Source of the DNA: Sacculina carcini
Taxonomy: Eukaryota > Arthropoda > Thecostraca > Sacculinidae
Reading direction: 5' to 3'
Assembly: GCA_916048095.2 (NCBI GenBank)
Contig: OU696591.1
Coordinates: forward strand, 257,001 to 321,000
DNA: 64,000 nt
Part shown: positions 55,200-64,000 of the stretch, piece after piece
Layout: the number at the start of each line of letters is the position of its first letter
How positions within the stretch are numbered: the first letter of the stretch is position 1
Translations under genes and position numbers: made by a program
Notes under the pieces: model-generated
Told to the model about the DNA's origin: nothing
Database searches by the model: none
Seen by the model: the letters and a program-made list of their open reading frames with translations, nothing else

Positions 55200-55550
55200 A
55201 ATTCAACACTGACACGTGGCAAACAACCTAACCAACTTGAATTTGGGTTTTATTCACGCCTATTACAGCTGCATGTGTGTGAGTGTGTTGGGAATTGTGA
55301 ATTGTGTGAGACGTTATGTGAACGAGGGTGTCGTGCTCGCAATGTCTCGTAATGTATATTAGCAGCAAAAGTTGACTAGCGCTACTGTGTCAGTGCATGT
55401 TGCTGACTATTGATAACTTATCGCTGTGACATTATTAATGGCATTATTATTATTATTATTGTTGTTATTGTTGTTGTTACTGCACATTTACACTGACAAA
55501 CAGTTTATTTCAATTATTTTCTCTCTACAACGGTGCCGCATACACTCCTG

Positions 55551-55594
55551 AGTATGTGTGTGTGTGTGTGCATGTGTGTGTATGTACGAGTGTT

Positions 55595-55639
<45 letters not shown>

Positions 55640-55670
55640 ACGAGTGTTTGTGTGTGTGTGTGTGTACGAG

Positions 55671-55709
<39 letters not shown>

Positions 55710-55754
55710 ACGAGTGTTTGTTTGTGTGTGTGTGTATGTGTGTGTATGTACGAG

Positions 55755-55810
<56 letters not shown>

Positions 55811-55816
55811 CACGAG

Positions 55817-55884
<68 letters not shown>

Positions 55885-55989
55885 GTTGCGCAATAAGTGC
55901 AATGATCATGCAGGAATATACATCAATCAGTGAACTCAATCTGTGTATGTATGCATGTATTTATGCATGCGTGTGGATGTATGTATGAG

Positions 55990-56066
<77 letters not shown>

Positions 56067-56070
56067 GCGA

Positions 56071-56102
<32 letters not shown>

Positions 56103-56104
56103 GC

Positions 56105-56152
<48 letters not shown>

Positions 56153-56154
56153 GC

Positions 56155-56244
<90 letters not shown>

Positions 56245-56262
56245 GCGAGTGTGTGTGTGTGA
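55551..56262 (+). repeat. Compound (TG)n with repeated TATGTACGAGTGTT blocks
   Basis: Two TG-rich tracts (55551-55881 and 55990-56262), each punctuated by TATGTACGAG or TATGTATGTATGTGCGAG at intervals. They lie between the 3' ends of the protease gene and MRPS28. Confidence 0.93.
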
Positions 56263-56435
56263 GTGTTCAGTGCAAGAAACACTTGATAAACAGCGCAACT
56301 TGACAGACAGACAGACAAACACAAATTATCCACAGTACTTGCCTATATTAGCCGAATCATTGCATATTAATATGCACATGTACCAACACACATACATACA
56401 AGTAAAAACACACAGACACACTCACACACGGGCAG

Positions 56436-58282
56436 TTAGGTGGTAACAGCAGCAGACAGTTCACTGCTGGACGAGATGGTGGGCGCGTGGTGCTGTTGTG
56501 AGGCAGCAGGAGACGAGCCGCGCACGTGCTGGCGATAAGGCGTCCACTTGATCCCGATAATGGTGGCTTCTGCCTCGAGCAGTGTGAGGTCCTGCGAGGC
56601 GCCGAGAAACAGGGAAGATAACTCGAGTTCGTTCAGACGCAGCATCACCTGGGTACCGCACATGTACCTCCTGAAACACCGCCCCGCACACACGCACGCG
56701 CCGGCATGAGGCGTCAACCAATGACTGAATGGAGAATAAGCTAGCAGAATGCTGCAGTAATATAACAGACCAAACACTCCGACATCCTCAGGTATAGACT
56801 GAAAAATAACCCGCCATCTCGGATTCATAAACAATCTGTGATATTCAAACACAATTAATATTTTGGCTAAAATGACTGGTAATATAGCGTAATATGGATG
56901 AGCCTGATTGCGTGCATTTTGGCGTCACTGTGTCGGAAATTTGTGAGTGTAGCAGTGTGTAGTTTGTATGATTTTGAGTGTAGCAGTGTGTAGTTAGTAT
57001 GATTGTTATTGTAGTAGTGTGTAGTTTGTATGATTGTGAGTGTAGCAGTGTGTAGTTAGTATGATTGTAAGTGTAGCAGTGTGTAGTTTGTATGATTGTG
57101 AGTTTGGTAGTGTGTAGTTTGTATGATTGTTAGTGTAGTAGTGTGTAGTTTGTATGATTGTTAGTGTAGTAGTGTGTAGTTTGTATGATTGTGAGTGTGG
57201 TAGTGTGTAGTTTGTATGATCTTTAGTGTAGTAGTGTGTAGTTTGTATGATTGTTAGTGTAGCAGTGTTTAGTTTGTATTACTGTTATTGTAGTAGTGTG
57301 TAGTTTGTATGATTGTTAGTGTAGTAGTGTGTAGTTTGTATGATTGTTAGTGTAGCAGTGTTTAGTTTGTATTACTGTTATTGTAGTAGTGTGTAGTTTG
57401 TATGATCGTTATTGTAGTAGTGTGTAGTTTGTATGATTGTTAGTGTAGTAGTGTGTAGTTTGTATGATTGTGAGTGTAGCAGTGTGTAGTTTGTATGATT
57501 GTAAGTGTAGCAGTGTGTAGTTTGTATGATTGTTAGTGTAGTAGTGTGTAGTTTGTATGATTGTAAGTGTAGCGGTGTGTAGTTTGTATGATTGTTAGTG
57601 TAGTAGTGTGTAGTTTGTATGATTGTGAGTGTAGCAGTGTGTAGTTTGTATGATTGTGAGTGTGGCAGTGTGTAGTAATGGCATAACTGACTCGCCATAT
57701 TTGGCTGGTCGCGGACAAACACAGTGAAATTTGCCGCCGAAGTCGATGTACAGATCATCATTGACCACATGGAAAATACGGCCCTCGACAATGGCACCAT
57801 TCACGTCACCCATCTGTATAATATCACCATCACATAATGCGGAGAATGATAGCACACACACACCGTATTAATTTAACACAATACGCGACACACAATAATA
57901 CAGATGCAAAAAGTCATAGTGAACATACTCGGACAAACTGAGAATTTCTGAGCAATGTCAGAAAAGGCACGGCAGGAGTGTCTGGCTGAGGCTTGTCACG
58001 AGACGCCAGATATTGCTCGAACTTGACAAAAGACGCGGCAAAACTTCCAGCAGTCTCATCACTTGACTTGGACGCTACGTCTGCGTCAGTCTGTGAGATG
58101 TGTTCCTGCGCTGAAGAGTTGGCGTTGGTCTGCGAGAGTCGGTCAGAAGCAGAGGAAGGGGTTGTGGTGGCAGAACGAACAGACAGGTGTGTCGATGAGT
58201 CTGATGAGCACAGAAGACGACACGACGACGCCATCGCCCGCCATCCCCGACAAACACATGTTGTTCCCCGGCGCGCCAACAT
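56436..58282 (-). CDS. MRPS28: Mitochondrial small ribosomal subunit protein MRPS28 (bS1m)
   Basis: Component of the mitoribosome small subunit. Three exons in phase: 57929-58282, 57692-57813 and 56436-56670 (236 aa from the ATG at 58282; an ATG at 58324 is an alternative). The N-terminus is basic and Ser-rich, consistent with a mitochondrial targeting peptide. FASMLRHS-type sequence of the family appears as [14 protein letters not shown]. The core is [20 protein letters not shown] then [11 protein letters not shown], and [20 protein letters not shown] then [12 protein letters not shown], all characteristic of MRPS28. The C-terminal Ser/Ala-rich tail is extra. The donor of the middle exon is GA|GTCAGT and a 31-bp minisatellite begins just after it. 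It is divergent from NDUFB9. Confidence 0.93.
56935..57680 (-). repeat. 31-bp minisatellite in MRPS28 intron 2
   Basis: About 24 copies of a 31-bp unit (on + strand: TGTGTAGTTTGTATGATTG then TTAGTGTAGTAG). On the gene strand it starts about 12 bp after the exon 2 donor, again anchoring a tandem array to a 5' splice site. Confidence 0.93.
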
Positions 58283-58324
58283 TGAAACAGCGACGTTACT
58301 GTTCGACAAATATGCGAAACACAT

Positions 58325-58973
58325 TAGGATAAAACTTGTCCGACACAAACTTGAGATGAAAAAGCTGTTTCACTTAAACAATCAGCGAATATAAATTAGA
58401 AAAACAGCACATTTCATATTATGATGTAACATAACAATTTAATCAATATTACACTAAGCATACATACAGTGTTTATATAATGCACAATGCAAGAATATGC
58501 ACATGCAAACCAATTTTGTAGCCAGCAAGTCGTTTTGATCAACTTTGAACCTAAAGCTTCCAGTGAGCATAGAAGGGTAACGAAGATGTGTCGAATAACA
58601 GATGTTCTACTATTTTGTTATTAGGTAATCTAATTTTTGTTTTAGATGACGCTTATATCGAAAGTTATCTCGATAGGAGAAATTGCGAATTTGATAGAAA
58701 ACAGCTGATACGAAATTTGGCATCTCTGATAATATTGCTCAATTTTTGTTTATTCCCGTCTGGGGTTTGTGGTTATATTCCAGTGAGTTTATCATGTAAT
58801 ATCTTGGAAATATGTTGGCGGATTTTAGCCATTAAACAGTCTGGTTTCTATTCATCTTGAACTATTTTTTCGTATTTCAGTAGTTTATTCTACGGAGGTT
58901 CGATGCGCATTACGAATAAATTCAAGTGTTGCATTAGTTCATTAATTTTTGCATGTATTGTTTTAGCAGAAAA
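58325..58973. promoter_or_regulatory. Putative bidirectional promoter region of MRPS28 and NDUFB9
   Basis: About 650 bp separate two divergently oriented start codons. It is AT-rich without an evident TATA box or CpG island. A TTTTAGCAG just before the NDUFB9 ATG could be a 3' splice site of a 5' UTR intron. Confidence 0.5.
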
Positions 58974-60269
58974 ATGTCACATCTCATCACCAAGGTCACC
59001 TCTCACCGTGATAAAATTAAGAGCTTGTACAAGCGGTCTCTCGTCCTGCTGCTTGCTTACACCGGCAGGCTAGTTGATTTCGTCCTAATTTCTGCTGTTT
59101 TTGTAATATATTGTTGTGAATGTATTATATTTATATGTGTATTTTTATATACGCTATAAAATACACATTAATGATGATTGATAATGATGAATGGAGCTTG
59201 CGGATTTCGTTTTTATTATGTTTGGTTTGTACTCATGGCTGGCCAGTTTAATACGTGTTTTTATGTTTGTGTGATTAGGCGTGAGATGTATTTGTTCGAA
59301 AAAGAGTTTATTCGCGCCGAATTTGACAAGCACATCAACGAGAAAGACGCCATCAAAGTACAGCAGCTTATTGAGGCCGCCGAGCACGAGCTGTTTCTGC
59401 GACAACGCACCTATGTGCCGTACATCTGTGAGAATACCACCCCAATATCACAACAATGTCATGCGATCACCACACCACTACCACCTAATTGCCACATCAT
59501 TACCACCAGATTACCACACGACTAGCGCGTCATTACCACCTCACTGCTACCTGATCACCACACGACTGTCACCTCACATTTGTTGTTATTGTGTGGTTTT
59601 GTTGTTTTCATGTATAGAGGCTGCCTGATTCTCATGCTTGTGTGTACTAGTGAGTACATGCTGCTGTGTGTATGTGTACTTAGCAGTACATTTGTGTATG
59701 TGTGTGTGTGTGTTTTAGTAGGTAAATCTGTGGAAGTGTGTGTGTGTGTGTGTCAATGTTTTGTGTATAATTGTGATTTGGGTGGAGCATGCTTAGCGTT
59801 GTTATTTGTCAATTTGACTGCAGCTTGAGTGATTAGTGTGTGTGTGTTTGTGTGTGTGTGTATGTGTATGTGTGTGTGTGTGTGTGTGTTTGAGCGCTTT
59901 TGAGACCCTCGGGTGAAAAGCGCGATATAAATGTCGTAATATAATGTAATGTGTGTGTGTTTGTGTGTTAGTGACTTGACTGCAGCTTGAGTGATCAGTG
60001 TGTGTGTGTGTGTATGTGTATGTGTGTGTTTGTGTGTGTGTGTGTTGCCGACAGATCCTGACTCGCCGGGAGGTGTGGCTTATGACCGGCACGATGGACA
60101 GTGCACCGACAACCTGCTAGATTTCTGGCACCCGCTCGAGAAGGCCCTGTATCCCAGCTACTTCGCCACGCGGGAGAAGCGCAAGCTGGAGTACATTGAA
60201 GCCTGGCACAAGCAGTACAACATCCCCAAACCGGCCCCCGGCGCCAAGGTTCCAGCTCTGCCTGAATGA
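58974..60269 (+). CDS. NDUFB9: NADH dehydrogenase 1 beta subcomplex subunit 9 (LYR protein of complex I)
   Basis: Accessory subunit of respiratory complex I in the mitochondrial inner membrane. Three exons with consistent phases: 58974-59068, 59279-59427 and 60055-60269, giving 152 aa. The N-terminus MSHLITKVTSHRDKIKSLYK has the LYR-type motif SLYKRSL of the LYRM family. Exon 2 has EFIRAEFDKHINEKDAIK and then EHELFLRQRTYVPYI. Exon 3 starts YPDSPGG and has DFWHPLEKALYPSYFATREK, hallmarks of NDUFB9. The protein is shorter than the human 179 aa because the C-terminal tail is reduced. Residue spacing with human across the exon 1-2 junction is exact only if exon 1 ends CAG|GCTAGT, a GC donor. Confidence 0.93.
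59888..59952 (+). mobile_element. LINE 3'-end fragment in NDUFB9 intron 2
   Basis: GAGCGCTTTTGAGACCC and GGGTGAAAAGCGC form a stem (GCGCTTTT/AAAAGCGC), followed by GATATAAATGTCGTAATATAATG. It matches the 3' end of the LINE fragment at 1240-1297 in layout with covarying stem bases. Only the tail survives. Confidence 0.6.
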
Positions 60270-60458
60270 GCATGCTGTCTGTCTGTCCGTGTGTGTGTGT
60301 TGTTAGTGTATTGATCGACGTGTGTTATAATAAGCGTGCTTGTAATGTTGTGTGTTCCATCAAATGCTGCAGTTGTGAATATATTGGTGAATCAGAACAA
60401 TTGAACGTTTATTTGCGCAGCTGCTTGGATGACGGTTTTATCGACAACTGCGCGTGTG

Positions 60459-60464
60459 AATAAA
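60459..60464 (+). other. Polyadenylation signal of NDUFB9
   Basis: AATAAA 190 bp after the NDUFB9 stop. It precedes the antisense LINE fragments. Confidence 0.6.
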
Positions 60465-60619
60465 TCGCGGAACACTTCAATGCTGGCTTATTTTAAAAAC
60501 CGAGTCAATAGGCCAGTTCGTAAATGTCACGTCCTGTCGCCGCAAATACACCACCAAAAACATCTAAACTATCTGCACTAATATGTTACCAATATAAGAA
60601 TACAAGAATATAAATATTA

Positions 60620-61345
60620 CGAAACAACAACAACAACAACAACAACATGTATTTGATTTAGCGCACATAGCAACAATGGCGCGATTACAAAAGAACAAAA
60701 ATAGCACAGAAAAAAAACAAAAGCTACACGTCGACGCAATATGAAACAAACATTGAGCGCAATAAATAATCATCAGAACAAAACATACACACACAGTAAG
60801 AATAAGAAATCCACACACATTTTCAGTACAAAGATAATCAGGTAGAGATAGGAGATAGAAAAATTGCTTACAGGACACAAAAAAACACGTGAATGCAAAA
60901 AAACAAAGGCAAGCAAAAGATGAGAGTGCACTTTGAGCAGCTAAATCTTGGCATATGGTGTAAGGCAATGAGATGAGCGATCAAAAGATTTAGAGAATAA
61001 GTATGTGCGCAGAGATGAGGTGAAAGAAGAGAAAGAGGGAGATAGAAGGACATGAGATGGAAGTGAGTTATAGAAACGAGGGGCAAAAAAGGTAAATGAT
61101 TTTGCTGACCAGGGGGATTCACACAACGCTCTAGGACATTGTAGAGGACGTGAAATACGGCAGTTGGGATTTGAGACACGAGATAACAAACGTACAAGAT
61201 ATTCAGGCTGATTGATGCCGTTCAGCAGTTTGAAAATAATACAGGAGAGACGGAAATGAATTCGCGGAATAATAGGTAGCCAACGAAGATTGTACAAATG
61301 ATGAGATGTATGAACACAAACAACGGGAGAGTTAAATAGCAAAAT
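60620..61345 (-). mobile_element. LINE 3' fragment, antisense
   Basis: In reverse complement, 61342-60941 encodes the RT C-terminus (LRWLPIIPRIHFRLSCIIF, CPRALCESPWSAKSFTFFAP, RSSHCLTPYAKI), closest in this window to LINE-B. The 3' UTR ends GCGC-loop-GCGC, TAAATCAAATACATG and (TTG)n at 60650-60626. It is truncated at the 5' side and open throughout, so insertion may be fairly recent. Confidence 0.85.
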
Positions 61346-61879
61346 AAATCGGATACTGTTGTGTAAATATATATCCAGTATTTATGAATCCGCTTTTTCA
61401 TAGTTTTTATTTGCTTTGTAGCGAGGATCGAACAATATAATTATCACGACTTTGTATTATATTTGGCTATGCAATTTGTCGACAAACGTGGCTCACTGTG
61501 CATTATCTAACAAGTACGTGTATTTTATATGGTTTGTAATTTTCGTCATTCGTTTTTGTTGTTGAGTTTCATTCTTTGATCTATTTGTAAAAGTTAGGTA
61601 TTTTCAAATTTGTGGTTTTTTCCACCCGGTGAGTTGACAAAAACTTTGCATTGAATGTGTACAAGTATTTAGTATAGGTATCTCAGGATACACCCAGGTT
61701 ATACAGCGTACAAGAACAGAAACACGGGTGAAATACAAAGCACTAACACAAGTGTGAATGAAAAAATAATATTTAAATTCATTAAAAGGCGATGTTGCGA
61801 CTTACAGGTAGGTATATAAGGTCAGTGCAAGTACAAGAACTCAGACATAAGCATACGTATCAAGTACATGAGAAGTAGA
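61346..61879. other. No feature recognised
   Basis: AT-rich intergenic sequence between two LINE fragments. Confidence 0.4.
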
Positions 61880-62215
61880 GTAAATGAATAACTATTGAAC
61901 ATCTAAAAAGAGTCGAACTAAATCAGGCTTGGGAAGTAACTGATAGAACAAGAAAGGGTACAGTCGTGGAGCAAAGAAACAATCAGGCTTAGAAGACAAT
62001 GGTGTTTCATTCAAATTTCGTGGAAGCCAAGATGGTGAGGATGAAGAGAAGCAGTAGTGGACACAGTTAGGATACCAAAAAAATGAGAGGCTGACCAGGG
62101 TCGTGAATGAGCTTAAAAGTATTGCAGTATTTTCACTATCGCCTGAGAAAGATGCAAACTGGTAAATAATAAGAGAACATCTTGTGAAAAATGAACGATT
62201 CACAGTTACAAAGGT
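61880..62215 (-). mobile_element. Decayed LINE C-terminal fragment, antisense
   Basis: In reverse complement the frame 62203-61892 shows LPRNLNETPLSSKPDCFFAP, a degraded form of the ESPWSAKSF-FAPR block of the other LINE copies. Older than the neighbouring fragment. Confidence 0.5.
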
Positions 62216-62389
62216 TGGTAACGATTGCTGGAGGGCACACCGCTGAATAGCTGACTTTTTCCTCAGTCTCTTCCAGTCAGTTATTTGGGGAGCCGACTGT
62301 ATGTGTATATATTCAGGGTTTTATATAATATATTTACACATTGCAATATTGCATTCCACCTGTCATTGTTTTGTGCTGAGTCAGGACCA

Positions 62390-63893
62390 ATGAGCATGGC
62401 GTCCGACACAGTTGCGACAATTGTGGTGCGAATGTCGACTAATGCGGCGCACTCTGGCGATCACGTGCTGAACGACTGTCTTCTGGACTGGACCGTCGCT
62501 GAGCTGAAACACCGCATCAGCCTGTCTCATCCCCTCCGCCCGGTCCAACACTGACACTGTCTAATACTGTACAACACTGACACTGTTTAATACTGACACT
62601 GTCTAATACTGTACAACACTGACACTGTCTAATACTGACACTGTCTAATACTGTACAACACTGACACTGTTTAATACTGACACTGTCTAATACTGTACAA
62701 CACTGACACTGTCTAATACTGACACTGTCTAATACTGTACAACACTGACACTGTTTAATACTGTACCACACTGACACTGTCTTATACTGACACTGTTTAA
62801 TACTGTACAACACTGACACTGTCTAATACTGTACAACACTGACACTGTCTAATACTGACACTGTCTAATACTGTCTAATACTGACACTGTCTAATACTGA
62901 CACTGTCTAATACTGGCAGTGTGTGGCATTATGTGATGTGTTAGTCGATGTTTGTCTGTTTGTACACTGTTATTTGCTATTATATGCAGTGAGCTGTGGT
63001 GTTATATGAGCCATGTTTCTGGCTAGTATTCCTGCATGGCCAGGCAGTCTGTTATATGATGTCACAATGCAGGCACAAGTTGCGCAGTTGAGACATGAGA
63101 CGGTATCATGTTTGTCATGCAGGACGTGCATGATCAGAGGTTGATATTCGGAGGTCGCGTGCTCACTGACTCTGCTTGTCTGCGCACTGTGCTACTGCAT
63201 GGTTGTCATGGCAACGCCGCGCATCATGACACCAGCGCCATCTACACGGTGCACTTGGCGTGTAATGTGAGTGCCAGTGTGAGTTCGAGTGTCGGCGAGG
63301 CAACATCGCTCCGTCACAGAACTGGCCCGCATACACTCAGCTCCGTGCGTCAGGTGAATGAAGCAGAGTTGCCAGATGTATCAGCCGTGTCTCAAGTAGT
63401 GTTGCCAGTTTTGCTGCCGGGTTTATTTCGTCACTGATCGTGTGTGTGTGCTTACCTAGTTGTGGTAGAGGAAATGAGCTTACGCTCGGACTGTCCTGTC
63501 TCTTTCCCACTGAATATCCAATTTATGTTTGAACTCTCCTATAGTTTTGGCCTCTACGATAGTCTTGTGTAATTTATTCCAAACGTCAATTCGCCTGAAT
63601 GGAAAACTGTATTTCTTTATGTCTTTTTTGAACCGAGGTTTTCTCAGCTTCTTGCCGTGTCCCCTTCCTTTATCCTGCTTTATCAGTCCAATTCCCTGTT
63701 GAGCTGTGATTTCTGTCATGTTCCTGAAAATATGAATGAGATCACCCCGTGTCCTCCTGTCTTCCAACGTCGGTAATTTCAACGCATTTAGCCTGTCCTC
63801 ATAACTGAAGCTTTTCAGCTCTGGTACAAGCCTGGTGGCCAGTCTTTGCATCTTTTCAACTTTTTTTACCAGACGCTTTTCGTGGGGACACGA

Positions 63894-63963
<70 letters not shown>

Positions 63964-64000
63964 TGTATCAGGAGCCGGTGGGTGTGACGTCATCAGCGGC
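62390..64000 (+). CDS. HERPUD1: HERPUD-like ubiquitin-domain ER protein, first exons
   Basis: HERPUD proteins are ER membrane proteins with a cytosolic N-terminal ubiquitin-like domain that help assemble the ERAD ubiquitin-ligase complex. Exon 1 is 62390-62542 (ATG at 62390 or 62396; donor CCG|GTCCAA), exon 2 is 63123-63353 (acceptor GTCATGCAG, donor CAG|GTGAAT), and exon 3 starts at 63972 after (TG)nTTGTATCAG and runs off the window; all phase 0. The UBL reads TVATIVVRMSTNA, LLDWTVAELKHRIS, HDQRLIFGGRVLTD and YTVHLACNV, matching the HERPUD pattern DQRLIYSGKLL and HLVCNV. The membrane segments lie beyond the window. HERPUD1 versus HERPUD2 cannot be decided from this part. Confidence 0.72.
62543..62925 (+). 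repeat. Minisatellite CACTGACACTGTCTAATA starting at the HERPUD exon 1 donor
   Basis: Units of CACTGACACTGTCTAATA alternate with CTGTACAA. The array starts seven bases after the 5' splice site (CCG|GTCCAACACTGACACTG). Confidence 0.93.
63483..63872 (-). mobile_element. LINE C-terminal fragment in HERPUD intron 2, antisense
   Basis: In reverse complement it encodes KVEKMQRLATRLVPELKSFS, RLNALKLPTLEDRRTRGDLI and KYSFPFRRIDVWNKL, the widely shared C-terminal region of LINE reverse transcriptases. This is a different family from LINE-A and LINE-B. It is truncated on both sides. Confidence 0.8.
63896..63962 (+). repeat. (TG)n forming the HERPUD exon 3 acceptor tract
   Basis: TG repeat with one TT interruption running into TTGTATCAG at the 3' splice site. 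Confidence 0.9.

Overview
The window is animal nuclear DNA: spliced genes with GT-AG introns, non-LTR retrotransposons, cut-and-paste transposons and a very heavy load of TG/CA microsatellites and 12-31 bp minisatellites. The gene set and repeat style suggest an invertebrate, most likely an arthropod and perhaps a crustacean. That placement is inference. No CRISPR array, operon or prokaryotic feature is present.

Layout. 1-2.1 kb: a LINE 3' fragment and the last two exons of VPS35 (+). 3.1-6.0 kb: a two-exon POMGNT1-like glycosyltransferase (-), convergent with VPS35. 6.5-8.4 kb: minisatellites and a LINE scrap. 8.5-16.9 kb: two LINEs head to tail, the first 5'-truncated and frameshifted, the second apparently intact. 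18.6-19.4 kb: an uninterrupted (TG)392 tract. 19.6-21.6 kb: a Tc1/mariner-type transposon with iterated inverted repeats. 21.8-22.9 kb: an antisense LINE fragment. 23.9-55.2 kb: one large gene (+) that I reconstruct as 17 phase-compatible exons (5268 nt, 1755 aa). It encodes a type II transmembrane serine protease with SEA, a long disordered stem, LDLa, an SRCR-like segment, trypsin and a C-terminal LDLa. A secreted Thr/Gln-rich protein gene with its own TATA box lies antisense in its fourth intron. 56.4-60.3 kb: MRPS28 (-) and NDUFB9 (+), head to head. 60.6-62.2 kb: antisense LINE fragments. 62.4 kb to the end: the first exons of a HERPUD-like ubiquitin-domain gene.

Three observations stand out. 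(1) Both LINEs have ORF1 and ORF2 in the same frame, separated only by a UGA-CUA stop context, with no AUG before the endonuclease domain; this looks like stop-codon readthrough. (2) In several unrelated genes a tandem repeat begins at, or within a few tens of bases of, the 5' splice site. The extreme case is about 233 copies of a 17-mer (about 4 kb) after the exon carrying the protease active-site Ser. Most acceptors sit behind (TG)n tracts. (3) Two transposons, the mariner and a MITE at 34.6 kb, carry tandem iterations of their own terminal motif.

All gene models come from reading splice sites and phases by eye. Product names rest on remembered family motifs, not on searches.
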